DNA of 26,958 nucleotides from Promethearchaeota archaeon (GTDB lineage Archaea; Asgardarchaeota; Lokiarchaeia; Sigynarchaeales; SOKP01). The stretch is from contig SDNV01000024.1 of assembly GCA_004524515.1 (NCBI GenBank), positions 1-26,958 on the forward strand, read 5' to 3'. Position numbers and translations under genes: made by a program. Numbering within the stretch: position 1 is the first letter of the stretch; each line of letters starts with the position of its first letter. Below the pieces are notes generated by a model. The model did no database searches and was not told the DNA's origin. It worked only from the letters and a program-made list of their open reading frames with translations. Below, one piece after another: positions 6,816 through 15,456 of this stretch.

Positions 6816-7382
6816 TTATTTATTTTTCTCTCTAAATCTACTAATAATTAAGGGTTTTATATCACTAAAATTCTTGATTACAAAAATGCCTTCCATTTGA
6901 TTTAGTTTTTTTATGTTTTCAATCTCAATATCCCGGATTTTTAAGATTAATGGTTCTCCATTAGGTTTAGAAGTTACAATTGGTTCAAAATCTTGGTCCG
7001 AAGGGAATATATATACGGTCACGCCGCCTTTTATTGCTTGTGCCACACAATTGGTAATTAACGTATCGGCAATTCCATAGACTATTTTTGCAGTGGAATT
7101 AGCAGAGACAGGGCAGCATATAAACATATCATACTTCCCAATCTGAAGGGCTCCTGCAAAGAAGGGGATATTTGGGGTTCTTTCCTCATGCACTTTTTTT
7201 ACAGTTTCTGTTAAATAATCCCACTGCTTATACCATTTTACTACAGCAGCTCCTTCTTTTGATAACATAACGGTAATATTTATTTTTTCACCAAATTCTT
7301 CTTGCAATTCTTTTAAAATATCAATAGTTTGCTCAATCATATAACCTGTACCCGTCATTCCAATCATTAATTTAAAGACCAT
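6816..7382 (-). CDS. afpA: Archaeoflavoprotein AfpA / dihydromethanopterin reductase-like flavoprotein
   Basis: This 188-residue protein of the UbiX/PPC-decarboxylase-like flavoprotein fold has an FMN-binding N-terminus MIGMTGTGYMIEQT, then EGAAVVKWYKQWD, the segment FFAGALQIGKYDMFICCPVSANSTAKI and YGIADTLITNCVAQAI. This order and wording match archaeoflavoprotein AfpA and the related DmrB, which take electrons from ferredoxin and, for DmrB, reduce dihydromethanopterin. A strong Shine-Dalgarno (GGGAGG) lies seven bases before the ATG. The ferredoxin at 4955-5404 could be a partner, but the two are not in one operon. Choosing between AfpA and a pterin reductase needs a tree; the flavoprotein call itself is firm. 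Confidence 0.85.
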   Translation of the reverse strand: MVFKLMIGMTGTGYMIEQTIDILKELQEEFGEKINITVMLSKEGAAVVKWYKQWDYLTETVKKVHEERTPNIPFFAGALQIGKYDMFICCPVSANSTAKIVYGIADTLITNCVAQAIKGGVTVYIFPSDQDFEPIVTSKPNGEPLILKIRDIEIENIKKLNQMEGIFVIKNFSDIKPLIISRFREKNK

Positions 7383-7563
7383 AATAAAACCTCCCTCAAG
7401 TTCACTGACAACCTCTTTTAAGATTATAAATTCTCATACTATATTTTCATATTTCTTATATTTTATAAATTCTAAAAATTCTTTAATTAAGTAATTGAAG
7501 AGTTATTTTAAAAAATATGATTTTCTTTATTATTCATCGAGAAATATATTTTTGGTATTTTTG

Positions 7564-8757
7564 ATGAGTGAGAATAAATATGTGTATTTAGATTATGCGG
7601 CCACCACCCCGATGGATCCTCGTGTAATTGAAGAAATTAATAAACATTTTAAAGAAACCTACGGAAATTCCTCAAGTTTGCATTCGCTTGGTCAAAAAGC
7701 GGGAAAATTGTTAGAGCAATCTCGCCAAAATATCGCAGATCTGATTAACGCAGATAGAAAGGATATTATATTTACCTCCTCAGGAACGGAGGCAGACAAT
7801 ATGGCTATTACGGGAGTAGCCCTCCAGAATATGGATCGTGGAAATCATCTTATTACGTCATCAATTGAACATCATGCCATTGAAAATCCATGTAAGCAAT
7901 GGGATAAAAGGGGTTTGGAAGTCACTTTCCTTCCTGTAAATAAATATGGTTTAATTAATTTAGAAGATTTAGAAAATGCAATAACCGATAAAACGATTTT
8001 AATTAGTATCATGTTTGCCAATAATGAAATTGGAACAATAGAGCCCATAAAAGAAATCGGTGCTATTGCCAGAGACCATAATATCATTTTTCATACTGAT
8101 GCTGTCCAAGCGTTCGGGAAAATCCCTATAGATGTAGAAGAAATGAATATAGATTTATTATCGGCAAGTGCCCATAAAATATATGGTCCTAAAGGAATTG
8201 GATTATTATATATGAAGAATAAGGGAGTGAAAAAAGGAATTGGTAAATATATTAGACCTATCATGTGGGGAGGAGGACATGAAAAGGATATGAGACCAAG
8301 CACAGTGGCAGTACCTCTAATCGCAGGATTTGCGAAAGCTGTTGAACTTGCTAAAGAAGAAATGAATGTCGAAGCGGGGCGTCAAATTAAATTACGAGAT
8401 AAAACGATTAATTGGATATTGGAAAATATAGAAGATTCAACTTTAAATGGGCATCCTACACAGCGCTTGCCGAATAATATTAATATCAGCTTCAAATATA
8501 TAGAAGGGGAATCCATTGTTTTGGATTTAGACATGGAAGGTATTGGAGTTTCAACGGGTTCAGCATGCTCTTCGAAATCTTTAGAACCCTCCCATGTATT
8601 ATTGGCAATTGGTCTAAAACCAGAAGAGGCACATGGTTCTATGAGGGCAACTATTGGTAGATTTACCACAGAAGATCAGATTGATTATTTCTTAAAAAAA
8701 TTACCTGCGATAATCGAAAGGTTAAGGAAAATATCTCCTCTTAAAAAAAAAGTATAA
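7564..8757 (+). CDS. iscS: Cysteine desulfurase, IscS/NifS type
   Basis: This 397-residue PLP enzyme removes sulfur from cysteine and passes it to iron-sulfur scaffolds and tRNA-modifying enzymes. Visible residues, counted from ATG 7564: LDYAATTP at the N-terminus, SSGTEADN near 72-79, HH at 103-104, the PLP lysine K205 in SAHKIYGPKG, and the catalytic cysteine C335 in TGSACSSKS. The ACSS loop is the short-loop group I (IscS/NifS) form rather than SufS. The length is normal for the family. In-frame codons upstream to a TTG at 7495 would add a hydrophobic stretch not seen in the family, so I use ATG 7564. It is divergent from the flavoprotein gene. The IscU scaffold at 14902 is its natural partner. 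Confidence 0.95.
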   Translation: MSENKYVYLDYAATTPMDPRVIEEINKHFKETYGNSSSLHSLGQKAGKLLEQSRQNIADLINADRKDIIFTSSGTEADNMAITGVALQNMDRGNHLITSSIEHHAIENPCKQWDKRGLEVTFLPVNKYGLINLEDLENAITDKTILISIMFANNEIGTIEPIKEIGAIARDHNIIFHTDAVQAFGKIPIDVEEMNIDLLSASAHKIYGPKGIGLLYMKNKGVKKGIGKYIRPIMWGGGHEKDMRPSTVAVPLIAGFAKAVELAKEEMNVEAGRQIKLRDKTINWILENIEDSTLNGHPTQRLPNNINISFKYIEGESIVLDLDMEGIGVSTGSACSSKSLEPSHVLLAIGLKPEEAHGSMRATIGRFTTEDQIDYFLKKLPAIIERLRKISPLKKKV

Positions 8758-8930
8758 ATCTTTTTCAAAAACCATTCCATGGTTAAACTAAACCACAATT
8801 TAAAATTTTACTAGATTCTTAATAACAAAAGAATAAAGTTAGCTAACATATCAATACTGTAAAGATATTTAAATAAGTTTTATCATTACACAATTAAATT
8901 CTTAATTATCATCTCTCATCAAAATCTCCA

Positions 8931-9875
8931 ATGTTATCTGAAGACGAAATATATCGGGAAAATTACGTTAAAATAAGATTGACCTGCCCTAGGTGCAAAA
9001 AGGAAAAGTTTCTAAAAGTTCCTAAAGAATTAACTAAACATAGTGAGCATTTAACTACCATATCAATTCCTTCTGATTTTGTATGCAAACATAGTTTTCA
9101 AGCTTTTATAGATAGAGATTTTAATGTTAGAGCCTACCAAAATGCTGATTTTGAAATTACTAAAATTGAATACTATGAAAGTGGCTCGAAGGCCGAGGAA
9201 AATATTGTAACTTATTCTATATCAATATTAATGAAGAATGTTATAGATATTTTAAGAGAAGCATTAATTCATAAGGAAATTTTGGGTGGTGCAATATTTA
9301 ATTTAGAAGCAAAAGTCATTTACTCTTCTTTACCAGATGAAATTTTTCTAATTATGGCTAATCAATTTGAGAGTCAGAAAGATCCCAATCCAAAAAAGGT
9401 GAAACAAACTATCTTAATGTTAGAAGATAATCAAAAAATCCTTTCAAGAAAAATCCAACTTAAGGATATCGCAATCAATATAATCCTTCTTATGACTTCT
9501 GAAATTGATTTAAATGAAGCCAGTTTATACTTAAATAAATTTTATGAAAAAATAGTCGATTTGGAAAAACCTAAAAAAGAATTACCAAAAAAAGAAATAG
9601 TAAAGGAAGAAGCTACCAAAGGGCCAAGCCAATTTTGGATCTTTTCTAAAGTAAATTACTTATCAAACCTTCAAGATGGAGATACGGTATATATTGATTC
9701 ATTAGGGATAAGTGTGTCAAAGTCCGTTATACTTAACTTGGATCAGATTAAGCAAAATAACGAGTTTGAAGGAAGAATTTATTTTACTCCGAAATATGTT
9801 AATTTAATGAATGGATTAGCGCTAACGTTAAAAGATGCGGCGATTTTTATGAGTAAATTAAATAAAATGCCCTAA
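8931..9875 (+). CDS. Unrecognised protein with N-terminal Cys/His segment
   Basis: This 314-residue soluble protein has an N-terminal domain (about 1-85) with CPRCKKEKFLKVP and, 40 residues on, CKHSFQAFIDRDFNVRAYQ. The CPRC...C-x-H spacing suggests one zinc site, and the second half resembles phrases I associate with uncharacterised archaeal proteins, without a name. A mixed alpha/beta middle (about 85-220) leads to a charged hinge (KPKKELPKKEIVKEE) and a C-terminal domain of about 85 residues (FWIFSKVNYL... to the end). It is convergent with the CoA-ligase gene, with only 15 bases between the stops. Function unknown; the adapter-like layout is inference. Confidence 0.7.
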   Translation: MLSEDEIYRENYVKIRLTCPRCKKEKFLKVPKELTKHSEHLTTISIPSDFVCKHSFQAFIDRDFNVRAYQNADFEITKIEYYESGSKAEENIVTYSISILMKNVIDILREALIHKEILGGAIFNLEAKVIYSSLPDEIFLIMANQFESQKDPNPKKVKQTILMLEDNQKILSRKIQLKDIAINIILLMTSEIDLNEASLYLNKFYEKIVDLEKPKKELPKKEIVKEEATKGPSQFWIFSKVNYLSNLQDGDTVYIDSLGISVSKSVILNLDQIKQNNEFEGRIYFTPKYVNLMNGLALTLKDAAIFMSKLNKMP

Positions 9876-9890
9876 TTATTACAAAAATTA

Positions 9891-11378
9891 TTAACTTTCT
9901 GCTGAGAATTTTTGTTTATACTCCACATAATCACATATTTTGGCAATTGCTCTAACGGGACGATCCCAAAATTGAAATAAAGTTGCTCCACACGCTTTAA
10001 TCTTTTTTGACCAAGAACTCGAATAACTTTCGGGATTAATATAAATTATAGGAAGGGATAACCTCTTAGATAATTTTAGGGTAGGCCTAATCAAAATATC
10101 CTCCAGATTCCCTTTAATTTTTGAAAAATCCTCCGCCATGTCAATATTTTTTGCAATCCTCTCATTATTTAGATATTTACCTAAAACATCATGAAAACCA
10201 AATACTCCGTACATGAAAATAAGGTCAACTTCTCCAGATTTCATAACTGCTTTGGGTAAATTGATGTAATAATTTATCAAATTCATATCAAATGTGGTAT
10301 CCAAGGGATTTTTAACACTTGAAGTATGAGAAGTCATTGAACGTAAAATCTGTTGAAATGATTCACTAAACTCTGGGATTTTTAAACCTATTTTTTCAGC
10401 ATGGTTTGCGATCATTGCTCCTGGTCCGCCGGAATTTGTAATAATTCCTACCCGTCTACCTTTAGGTAGGATACCCTTTGATAATACCATGGCGATATCT
10501 AAAAATTCTTCAACCAATTCTGTCTTAATTATTCCTGCTTTTTTAAAAACAGCACCGTAAATTTTGGAGTCACCTGCAATAGACCCCGTGTGACTTCTGA
10601 CTGCCCTTTCTGCTGCGGTTGTACCGCCGAGATAAATCGCGATTATGGGCTTTTTGGGGCTAATTTCTTTAGCTAATTCAAAGAATCTTTTTCCACGTTT
10701 AATTTCTTCTATATATATTCCAATAACTTCCGTCTTATCATCATCTTTAAAATATTCTAAACAATCAACTATATCAATATTAGCCTCATTTCCAATCGAA
10801 AAAGATTTGCTTAACCCCATATCTATACTTTCAGGATCGAACCAGATATGACTAGAAAGAGTTCCACTCTGAGAAGCTATTGAAAATTTACCTCTTTTTA
10901 ATTTTTCCCAGATCGATGTATTCAAAGCCACTGTATCATCCTCCGGATAAATCCAATTATTATAAAACCCTAAACAATTAGGTCCAATAAAGCGGATTCC
11001 GTAATGATCGGCAATCTCACAGATTTCTTCTGTATAAGTGTTATTTCGATCTTCAATCATTTCTCTAAATCCTCCAGATACTATTATAATTCTCTTTACA
11101 CCTTTTTCACCACATTCTTGAAAAATTTGGGGCACTATTTCTGGAGGTAAATAGATTATTACGAGATCGGGAATTTCAGGAAGTTCAGCAATAGATTTAT
11201 ACGCTTTATAACCCATTACAGATTCCAGTTTCAAATGAACTGGATAAACCTGACCTCTGAATTTCGATAATATTAAATTCATTACCTGGAATGAAGCTAT
11301 GCCAGTCCCCCGATTGTTTGCTCCATAAAATGCAATACTATTAGGATATAAAAAGTCATGTAGGAAATGATTACTCAT
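9891..11378 (-). CDS. Acyl-CoA synthetase (NDP-forming), alpha-subunit type
   Basis: This 495-residue protein has the three domains of the ADP-forming acetyl/acyl-CoA synthetase alpha subunit: an N-terminal CoA-binding Rossmann domain (about 5-140, ending GPNCLGFYN), a flavodoxin-like ligase domain with ASQSGTLSSH (about 168-176), and a third domain with NSGGPGAM. The phosphohistidine that shuttles phosphate is H263 in RSHTGSIAGD. The enzyme converts acyl-CoA, ADP and phosphate to acid, CoA and ATP. The ATP-grasp beta subunit is absent from the protein and from the window, so it must be encoded elsewhere or this paralog works differently. Substrate cannot be told. Confidence 0.88.
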   Translation of the reverse strand: MSNHFLHDFLYPNSIAFYGANNRGTGIASFQVMNLILSKFRGQVYPVHLKLESVMGYKAYKSIAELPEIPDLVIIYLPPEIVPQIFQECGEKGVKRIIIVSGGFREMIEDRNNTYTEEICEIADHYGIRFIGPNCLGFYNNWIYPEDDTVALNTSIWEKLKRGKFSIASQSGTLSSHIWFDPESIDMGLSKSFSIGNEANIDIVDCLEYFKDDDKTEVIGIYIEEIKRGKRFFELAKEISPKKPIIAIYLGGTTAAERAVRSHTGSIAGDSKIYGAVFKKAGIIKTELVEEFLDIAMVLSKGILPKGRRVGIITNSGGPGAMIANHAEKIGLKIPEFSESFQQILRSMTSHTSSVKNPLDTTFDMNLINYYINLPKAVMKSGEVDLIFMYGVFGFHDVLGKYLNNERIAKNIDMAEDFSKIKGNLEDILIRPTLKLSKRLSLPIIYINPESYSSSWSKKIKACGATLFQFWDRPVRAIAKICDYVEYKQKFSAES

Positions 11379-11484
11379 AAGTTATTGAATAATAAATTAA
11401 ACTTAATATTTCCCTTCATTACAATTAATCTTAATTTTTGAAAAAAGCGTAAGAATTTTTTGCTAAGAAATTTTGCTTTAATTA

Positions 11485-13944
11485 ATGACGATTGAGGAAT
11501 TTAAATTTTTAAATAAATTAATTTTAGTTGAAGAACTTGATGAGCTTAAATCTTCGTTTAAGATTAAATCATACACCCAGAAATTAAAATTAATGGAAAG
11601 TAAAAAAATTCCTCAAAAACCAATTAAGGAAGTTATCGAGCATTTTTTTTCTAATAAAAACACAATAATTCCTTCAAAAGTTAAAAATTCAATTTCAAAA
11701 ATATTTTATTCTACTCCCGATCGAATAATCATTCTCTTGACTAAGATGGGAAAGGATATTATTTGGAATCGGGATAAATTGGTGAGAATATATGGATGGT
11801 TCTTCTTTGTAGTCGAATCAGAAGACCATTTTAAGGTAAAAAGAAAAGGGAAAGAAAAAAAACAAAAAATTAACAAACAGAATAAAGAAGAGAAAACCGT
11901 CAAATCAGAAGAGTATAATTTCAACGACGAGATTATTATTATAAAAGAAAAAATAAATCTACGGGCACTCTATAAAACTAAAGAATATTTTAAATATATA
12001 AAACTGATTAAATCTAAAAAAATTCCCCAAAAACCAATTGCAGAGGTTTTAGATGATTTCTTTTTGAATAATGAAGCTATACCATTAAAAGAGAAAAATG
12101 CTATAAACAAGATTATATATTATAGCGAAGAAAGAGTAATCGTCATCAAATCTTTAATCGGAGATAAAATGTACGAGAATTTAGATAGCTTAGTGGAGAA
12201 GTATGGATGGTATTTCTATATAACTGGTGTTCCTGTAGGAAATAGCGATATCTCGATAGCTATTGATAATGTTGAGAAAAGATTTAATCAAACTCATTTT
12301 GAAAATTTTTCTCTAAAAGATAAAATTGATAGCGATGATCATATCAGAGTGAGTTTATTTCCTATAGCTTTAAAACCTAATCATAATTCTTTGATTTTGG
12401 GATTAGGGAACTTAAATATTCTTTTAGATTGTGGAATTACTGAAGATTATTTAGATTATATTAAAGATTATTTGAATAACTTTGATCAATTCATAATAGA
12501 TAGTAAGGACACTAGGAAAATAATTACAAAGTTTATTGAAGAGAAAAAAACTCCAGAAGGAGAAGGTATAAAGGAATTTGAGGGAAGTGAGGAACCAGAA
12601 CTGGATGTAAAAGAAAATTTCTCACCTGAAATCGATAAAACTAACCAAAATATGGAATTTGAACAACCTAAAGAACAAAATCATTCTAAAATTGAAGAAA
12701 AATCTTTCATTCCCAAAATCGATGCTATTTTTATATCTCATAGTCATTTTGATCATATTTCTGGATTAAAAGAATTTATAAAATTAAATCCAGAAATTCC
12801 TATTTTATGTTCCAGAATTACATTAGATTTATACTTATTGAGAGATTCAGATTTTTTAAAACAGGAAAACTATCAGGAAATTGAAGACCAAGATTATGTG
12901 AATATTATTAGAAACGTAATTTATGTTGAAAATGGAGATAAAATAGAATTCAAGGATAAGGATTGTTATCTCTCCTTTTATCATGCGGGACATATGCCCG
13001 GAGCATTAATGATGCTTGCAAAAGTAAAGGATTTCCGTTTCTTATTTACGGGGGATTATACCTATGATGATATATCTCCGTTTGCGGGTACGAGAAGATT
13101 TTTGGATCAAATTTCTCGTCCAATTGACTTCTTATTAATTGATGCTTCAAGTGCTAAGGATGATTTCGGAAATATCTCCGATCAATTTCATAGTTTAATT
13201 TTATTTTTGGAACAAAAAGCAGAGTATGGAGACAATTGTTTAATAGGAGCTGATCCATCCAGTCTAGCCATATCCTTTATGTTAATCTTTTGGAGATATT
13301 TTAGGAAGCTCCAGCTAAGAAAAGGTTTTAAAAAACGTCCCAACATATATGTAGATCAAATGGTTAGGAAAAATATTCAGGTGATTAATCATCGCTATGA
13401 ATATATTTATGGTCCAATTTCTCGTTTAATTCGTGATAAAGCAAATCCGTTCAATTCAATTAAATTCAGATGGTTTGACCTAGACGATTTAGAATTTTTA
13501 CGTAAAAGGAATAATATTATTATTTCTCATCCTCCTGACTTATCGTATGGAATTATTAGGAATATTATTAATGTTATAGGAAGAAGCCCCCATAATCTTG
13601 TCTTTCTATCAGGAGCGATTCATGAGGAGCCCGCAGAAAGCTTAATAAATCCTCCTGAGTCTGACACGCCATCCGAGACAAGAGAAATCGTATTTTCTGA
13701 AACTTGGAAAATGCCCTTTCGAGCATTACTTATAAACACTTTTGCACCCCAAATTAAAATTAAACTTCATGGTGATCGTAAACAGTTGAATGAAATGATT
13801 AAGAACTTACAACCCAAAGAAGTGTGCTTTTTCCATCAATCACCTAAAGCTTTAATTGATGTAGCTAAAGAAGTGGAACTCTCTTTCGATTTCGTACAAA
13901 AAGTATCGGTCCCTCATAAAAGAAAATTAATGATATTAAATTAA
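11485..13944 (+). CDS. Divergent beta-CASP-like metallo-beta-lactamase protein with duplicated N-terminus
   Basis: This 819-residue protein has two copies of an unrecognised module of about 100 residues (10-112 and 148-248), each with SKKIPQKPI and ending YGW[FY]F, separated by a very basic linker. A metallo-beta-lactamase fold follows: LLDCG, then HSHFDH (H419, H421, D423, H424), AGH (H503) and TGDY (D524). A charged insert (about 355-405) splits the first motif from HSHFDH. The C-terminal part with IKLHGDRKQLNEMI and CFFHQSP resembles the end of CPSF/RNase J-type beta-CASP nucleases, where a histidine completes the site. RNA cleavage is the likely activity by family; the usual E-S-T-Y-G after motif 4 is replaced by DASSAKDDFG, so this is a diverged member. 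Confidence 0.8.
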   Translation: MTIEEFKFLNKLILVEELDELKSSFKIKSYTQKLKLMESKKIPQKPIKEVIEHFFSNKNTIIPSKVKNSISKIFYSTPDRIIILLTKMGKDIIWNRDKLVRIYGWFFFVVESEDHFKVKRKGKEKKQKINKQNKEEKTVKSEEYNFNDEIIIIKEKINLRALYKTKEYFKYIKLIKSKKIPQKPIAEVLDDFFLNNEAIPLKEKNAINKIIYYSEERVIVIKSLIGDKMYENLDSLVEKYGWYFYITGVPVGNSDISIAIDNVEKRFNQTHFENFSLKDKIDSDDHIRVSLFPIALKPNHNSLILGLGNLNILLDCGITEDYLDYIKDYLNNFDQFIIDSKDTRKIITKFIEEKKTPEGEGIKEFEGSEEPELDVKENFSPEIDKTNQNMEFEQPKEQNHSKIEEKSFIPKIDAIFISHSHFDHISGLKEFIKLNPEIPILCSRITLDLYLLRDSDFLKQENYQEIEDQDYVNIIRNVIYVENGDKIEFKDKDCYLSFYHAGHMPGALMMLAKVKDFRFLFTGDYTYDDISPFAGTRRFLDQISRPIDFLLIDASSAKDDFGNISDQFHSLILFLEQKAEYGDNCLIGADPSSLAISFMLIFWRYFRKLQLRKGFKKRPNIYVDQMVRKNIQVINHRYEYIYGPISRLIRDKANPFNSIKFRWFDLDDLEFLRKRNNIIISHPPDLSYGIIRNIINVIGRSPHNLVFLSGAIHEEPAESLINPPESDTPSETREIVFSETWKMPFRALLINTFAPQIKIKLHGDRKQLNEMIKNLQPKEVCFFHQSPKALIDVAKEVELSFDFVQKVSVPHKRKLMILN

Positions 13945-13974
13945 ATTCAATCAAATCTGATTTTTAAATTGTCC

Positions 13975-14700
13975 TTATTTCAAAAATGCTCTCTTAATCC
14001 AATTTGGTAATGTGAAAGCTAAATAAAATTCAATAGCACTTGATATTAAAATCAATCTGAATATTATTAATGTTATCTCTGTCGTGGGCATTGAAGCATC
14101 TAAAAATCCTCCAATACAGAAAGAAGGAAATGCTATTAATAACAACTTTCCCTTTAATTTTGTTTCAGAATCCTCTATTTTGAGTGTTTCTAAAGCAAAT
14201 TTAATTCCAGTTATAAAGAATAATACGATAAATATAATTAAAAATACTACTAACAGAGGACTATTCGCAGTAGTATCAACTGGGCTTATTTTATGTCCAA
14301 TTACTATGGGATCATTAATTATATAATAAAGAAAGACACTATAAAAAATCGTAATATAAAGAAAACTTAGAATTAGAATTAACACTTGTTTTTCTTTATA
14401 TAGAAAATTTGTAAAAGCGATCATCCAAAATATCATAGAAAGAGGTAAAGGAATAAAATTTAATAGCATTATTACTTCAAAAGAAAGCCCATCACCTCCA
14501 GTAAAAAGGGCTACTAAAAAGGATGCACTTGTACCATACCATCCACTAATTAAAAATATCCACGTAAATCCTACTAAAAGAAAATTTGTATCCTTTGCCT
14601 TAAAATACTTTAATACAATTTTAATTCCTAAGATAATTGAAATTAATACAAAAAGAAGGCCAAAAATTCCATTCACAATATCTAAAGTTGTAAGAGCCAT
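13975..14700 (-). CDS. Seven-helix membrane protein, function unknown
   Basis: This 241-residue protein has about seven hydrophobic helices, starting with LDIVNGIFGLLFVLISIILGIKI (cut here: residues 6-28) and ending near FRLILISSAIEFYLAFTLP before a basic tail. The arrangement resembles stand-alone 7TM sensor-like modules found before histidine kinases, but no signalling domain follows. It converges on the metallo-hydrolase gene (stops 30 bases apart). AT-rich sequence before the ATG holds TATA-like elements close to the start, consistent with a very short leader. No named family is recognised. Confidence 0.72.
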   Translation of the reverse strand: MALTTLDIVNGIFGLLFVLISIILGIKIVLKYFKAKDTNFLLVGFTWIFLISGWYGTSASFLVALFTGGDGLSFEVIMLLNFIPLPLSMIFWMIAFTNFLYKEKQVLILILSFLYITIFYSVFLYYIINDPIVIGHKISPVDTTANSPLLVVFLIIFIVLFFITGIKFALETLKIEDSETKLKGKLLLIAFPSFCIGGFLDASMPTTEITLIIFRLILISSAIEFYLAFTLPNWIKRAFLK

Positions 14701-14826
14701 AGGATCATATTTATATTTTTTAATTTATATCAATTATTCTATTTTAAAAACAATTTATTATTAAATTCTTATCAATTCTTAAATTTTTTTAGATCTTTAT
14801 AATCATACTAAATATCATCTTTTTAT

Positions 14827-14834
14827 TATATAAA
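14827..14834 (+). promoter_or_regulatory. TATA box for the IscU scaffold gene
   Basis: TATATAAA at 14827-14834 would place transcription start near 14858, giving a leader of about 44 bases that contains the AAGGTG ribosome-binding site. Confidence 0.4.
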
Positions 14835-14888
14835 CATTAAATTTTAAATCGTGTTATCTCATTTTAGATATTGTAGAAATATTTTTTT

Positions 14889-14894
14889 AAGGTG
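14889..14894 (+). promoter_or_regulatory. Shine-Dalgarno AAGGTG placing an ATT start
   Basis: AAGGTG followed by exactly seven bases and then ATT at 14902. There is an in-frame TAA at 14896, so no start further upstream is possible, and ATG 14947 is 52 bases away. Confidence 0.65.
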
Positions 14895-14901
14895 TTAAAG
14901 A

Positions 14902-15270
14902 ATTTACTCTGATAAGGTTTTAGAGCATTTCAAAAATCCAAGAAACATGGGAGAATTAGAAGATGCTGATGCTGTGGGAGAGCATGGAAACCCCATTTGT
15001 GGAGATTTAATGTACATATATATTAAAGTAAAAGATAATAAAATTAATGATATTTCATTTCAGACCTTTGGATGCGCCGCTGCCATTGCCACGTCAAGTA
15101 TGGTTACGGAATTAGCAAAAGGAAAAACATTGGAAGAGGCCATGAAAATAACACGAAATGATGTAGCTGATGCTTTAGATGGGCTTCCTCCAATAAAACT
15201 ACACTGCAGCAATTTAGCAGCGGATGCTTTGCATGATGCTATAAGGAATTATCGAGAAAAAAAGGGATAA
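14902..15270 (+). CDS. iscU: IscU/NifU-type iron-sulfur cluster scaffold, apparent ATT start
   Basis: This 122-residue scaffold assembles [2Fe-2S]/[4Fe-4S] clusters from sulfur given by cysteine desulfurase. All three ligand cysteines are present: NPICGD, FGCAAA and LHCSN. Reading upstream of ATG 14947 in the same frame gives YSDKVLEHFKNPRN, which is the conserved family N-terminus (usually MYSxKVxEHFxNPRN). The codon where the initiator Met belongs is ATT at 14902, with AAGGTG seven bases before it and an in-frame TAA at 14896. Starting at ATG 14947 would remove the conserved first helix. I therefore annotate an ATT start. The desulfurase gene lies 6 kb upstream; the copper ATPase gene follows on the same strand after about 186 bases. 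Confidence 0.92.
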   Translation: MYSDKVLEHFKNPRNMGELEDADAVGEHGNPICGDLMYIYIKVKDNKINDISFQTFGCAAAIATSSMVTELAKGKTLEEAMKITRNDVADALDGLPPIKLHCSNLAADALHDAIRNYREKKG

Positions 15271-15443
15271 CCCCTTGTTCTGAGTCATCTATTTTATATT
15301 ATTAAGATTGTTTGATTTTTTATATTTTATATAAATTTCCTTGAAATTTTCTCTTAAATTTTATTATTCCCTTTTTAACATTTACAAATTATAACCCTAA
15401 TTTATAATAATTCAGCTCACCTTAGATTAATAGAGAATTATCA

Positions 15444-15449
15444 AAGGTG
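15444..15449 (+). promoter_or_regulatory. Shine-Dalgarno AAGGTG placing an ATC start for the copper ATPase
   Basis: AAGGTG is followed by seven bases and ATC at 15457, in frame with the ATPase. The GTG at 15481 has no purine-rich site at a usable distance. An in-frame TGA at 15448 prevents a more distant start. Confidence 0.5.
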
Positions 15450-15456
15450 ATTTCGA

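Noticed and set aside
7495..7563. TTG 7495 as the start of the cysteine desulfurase
   Set aside because: The added 23 residues are unlike the family N-terminus; MSENKYVYLDYAATTP at 7564 is the normal beginning.
8770..8784. Small hairpin AACCAT-TCC-ATGGTT after the desulfurase gene
   Set aside because: Six base pairs with a three-base loop and no adjoining T-run is too little to call a terminator or RNA element.
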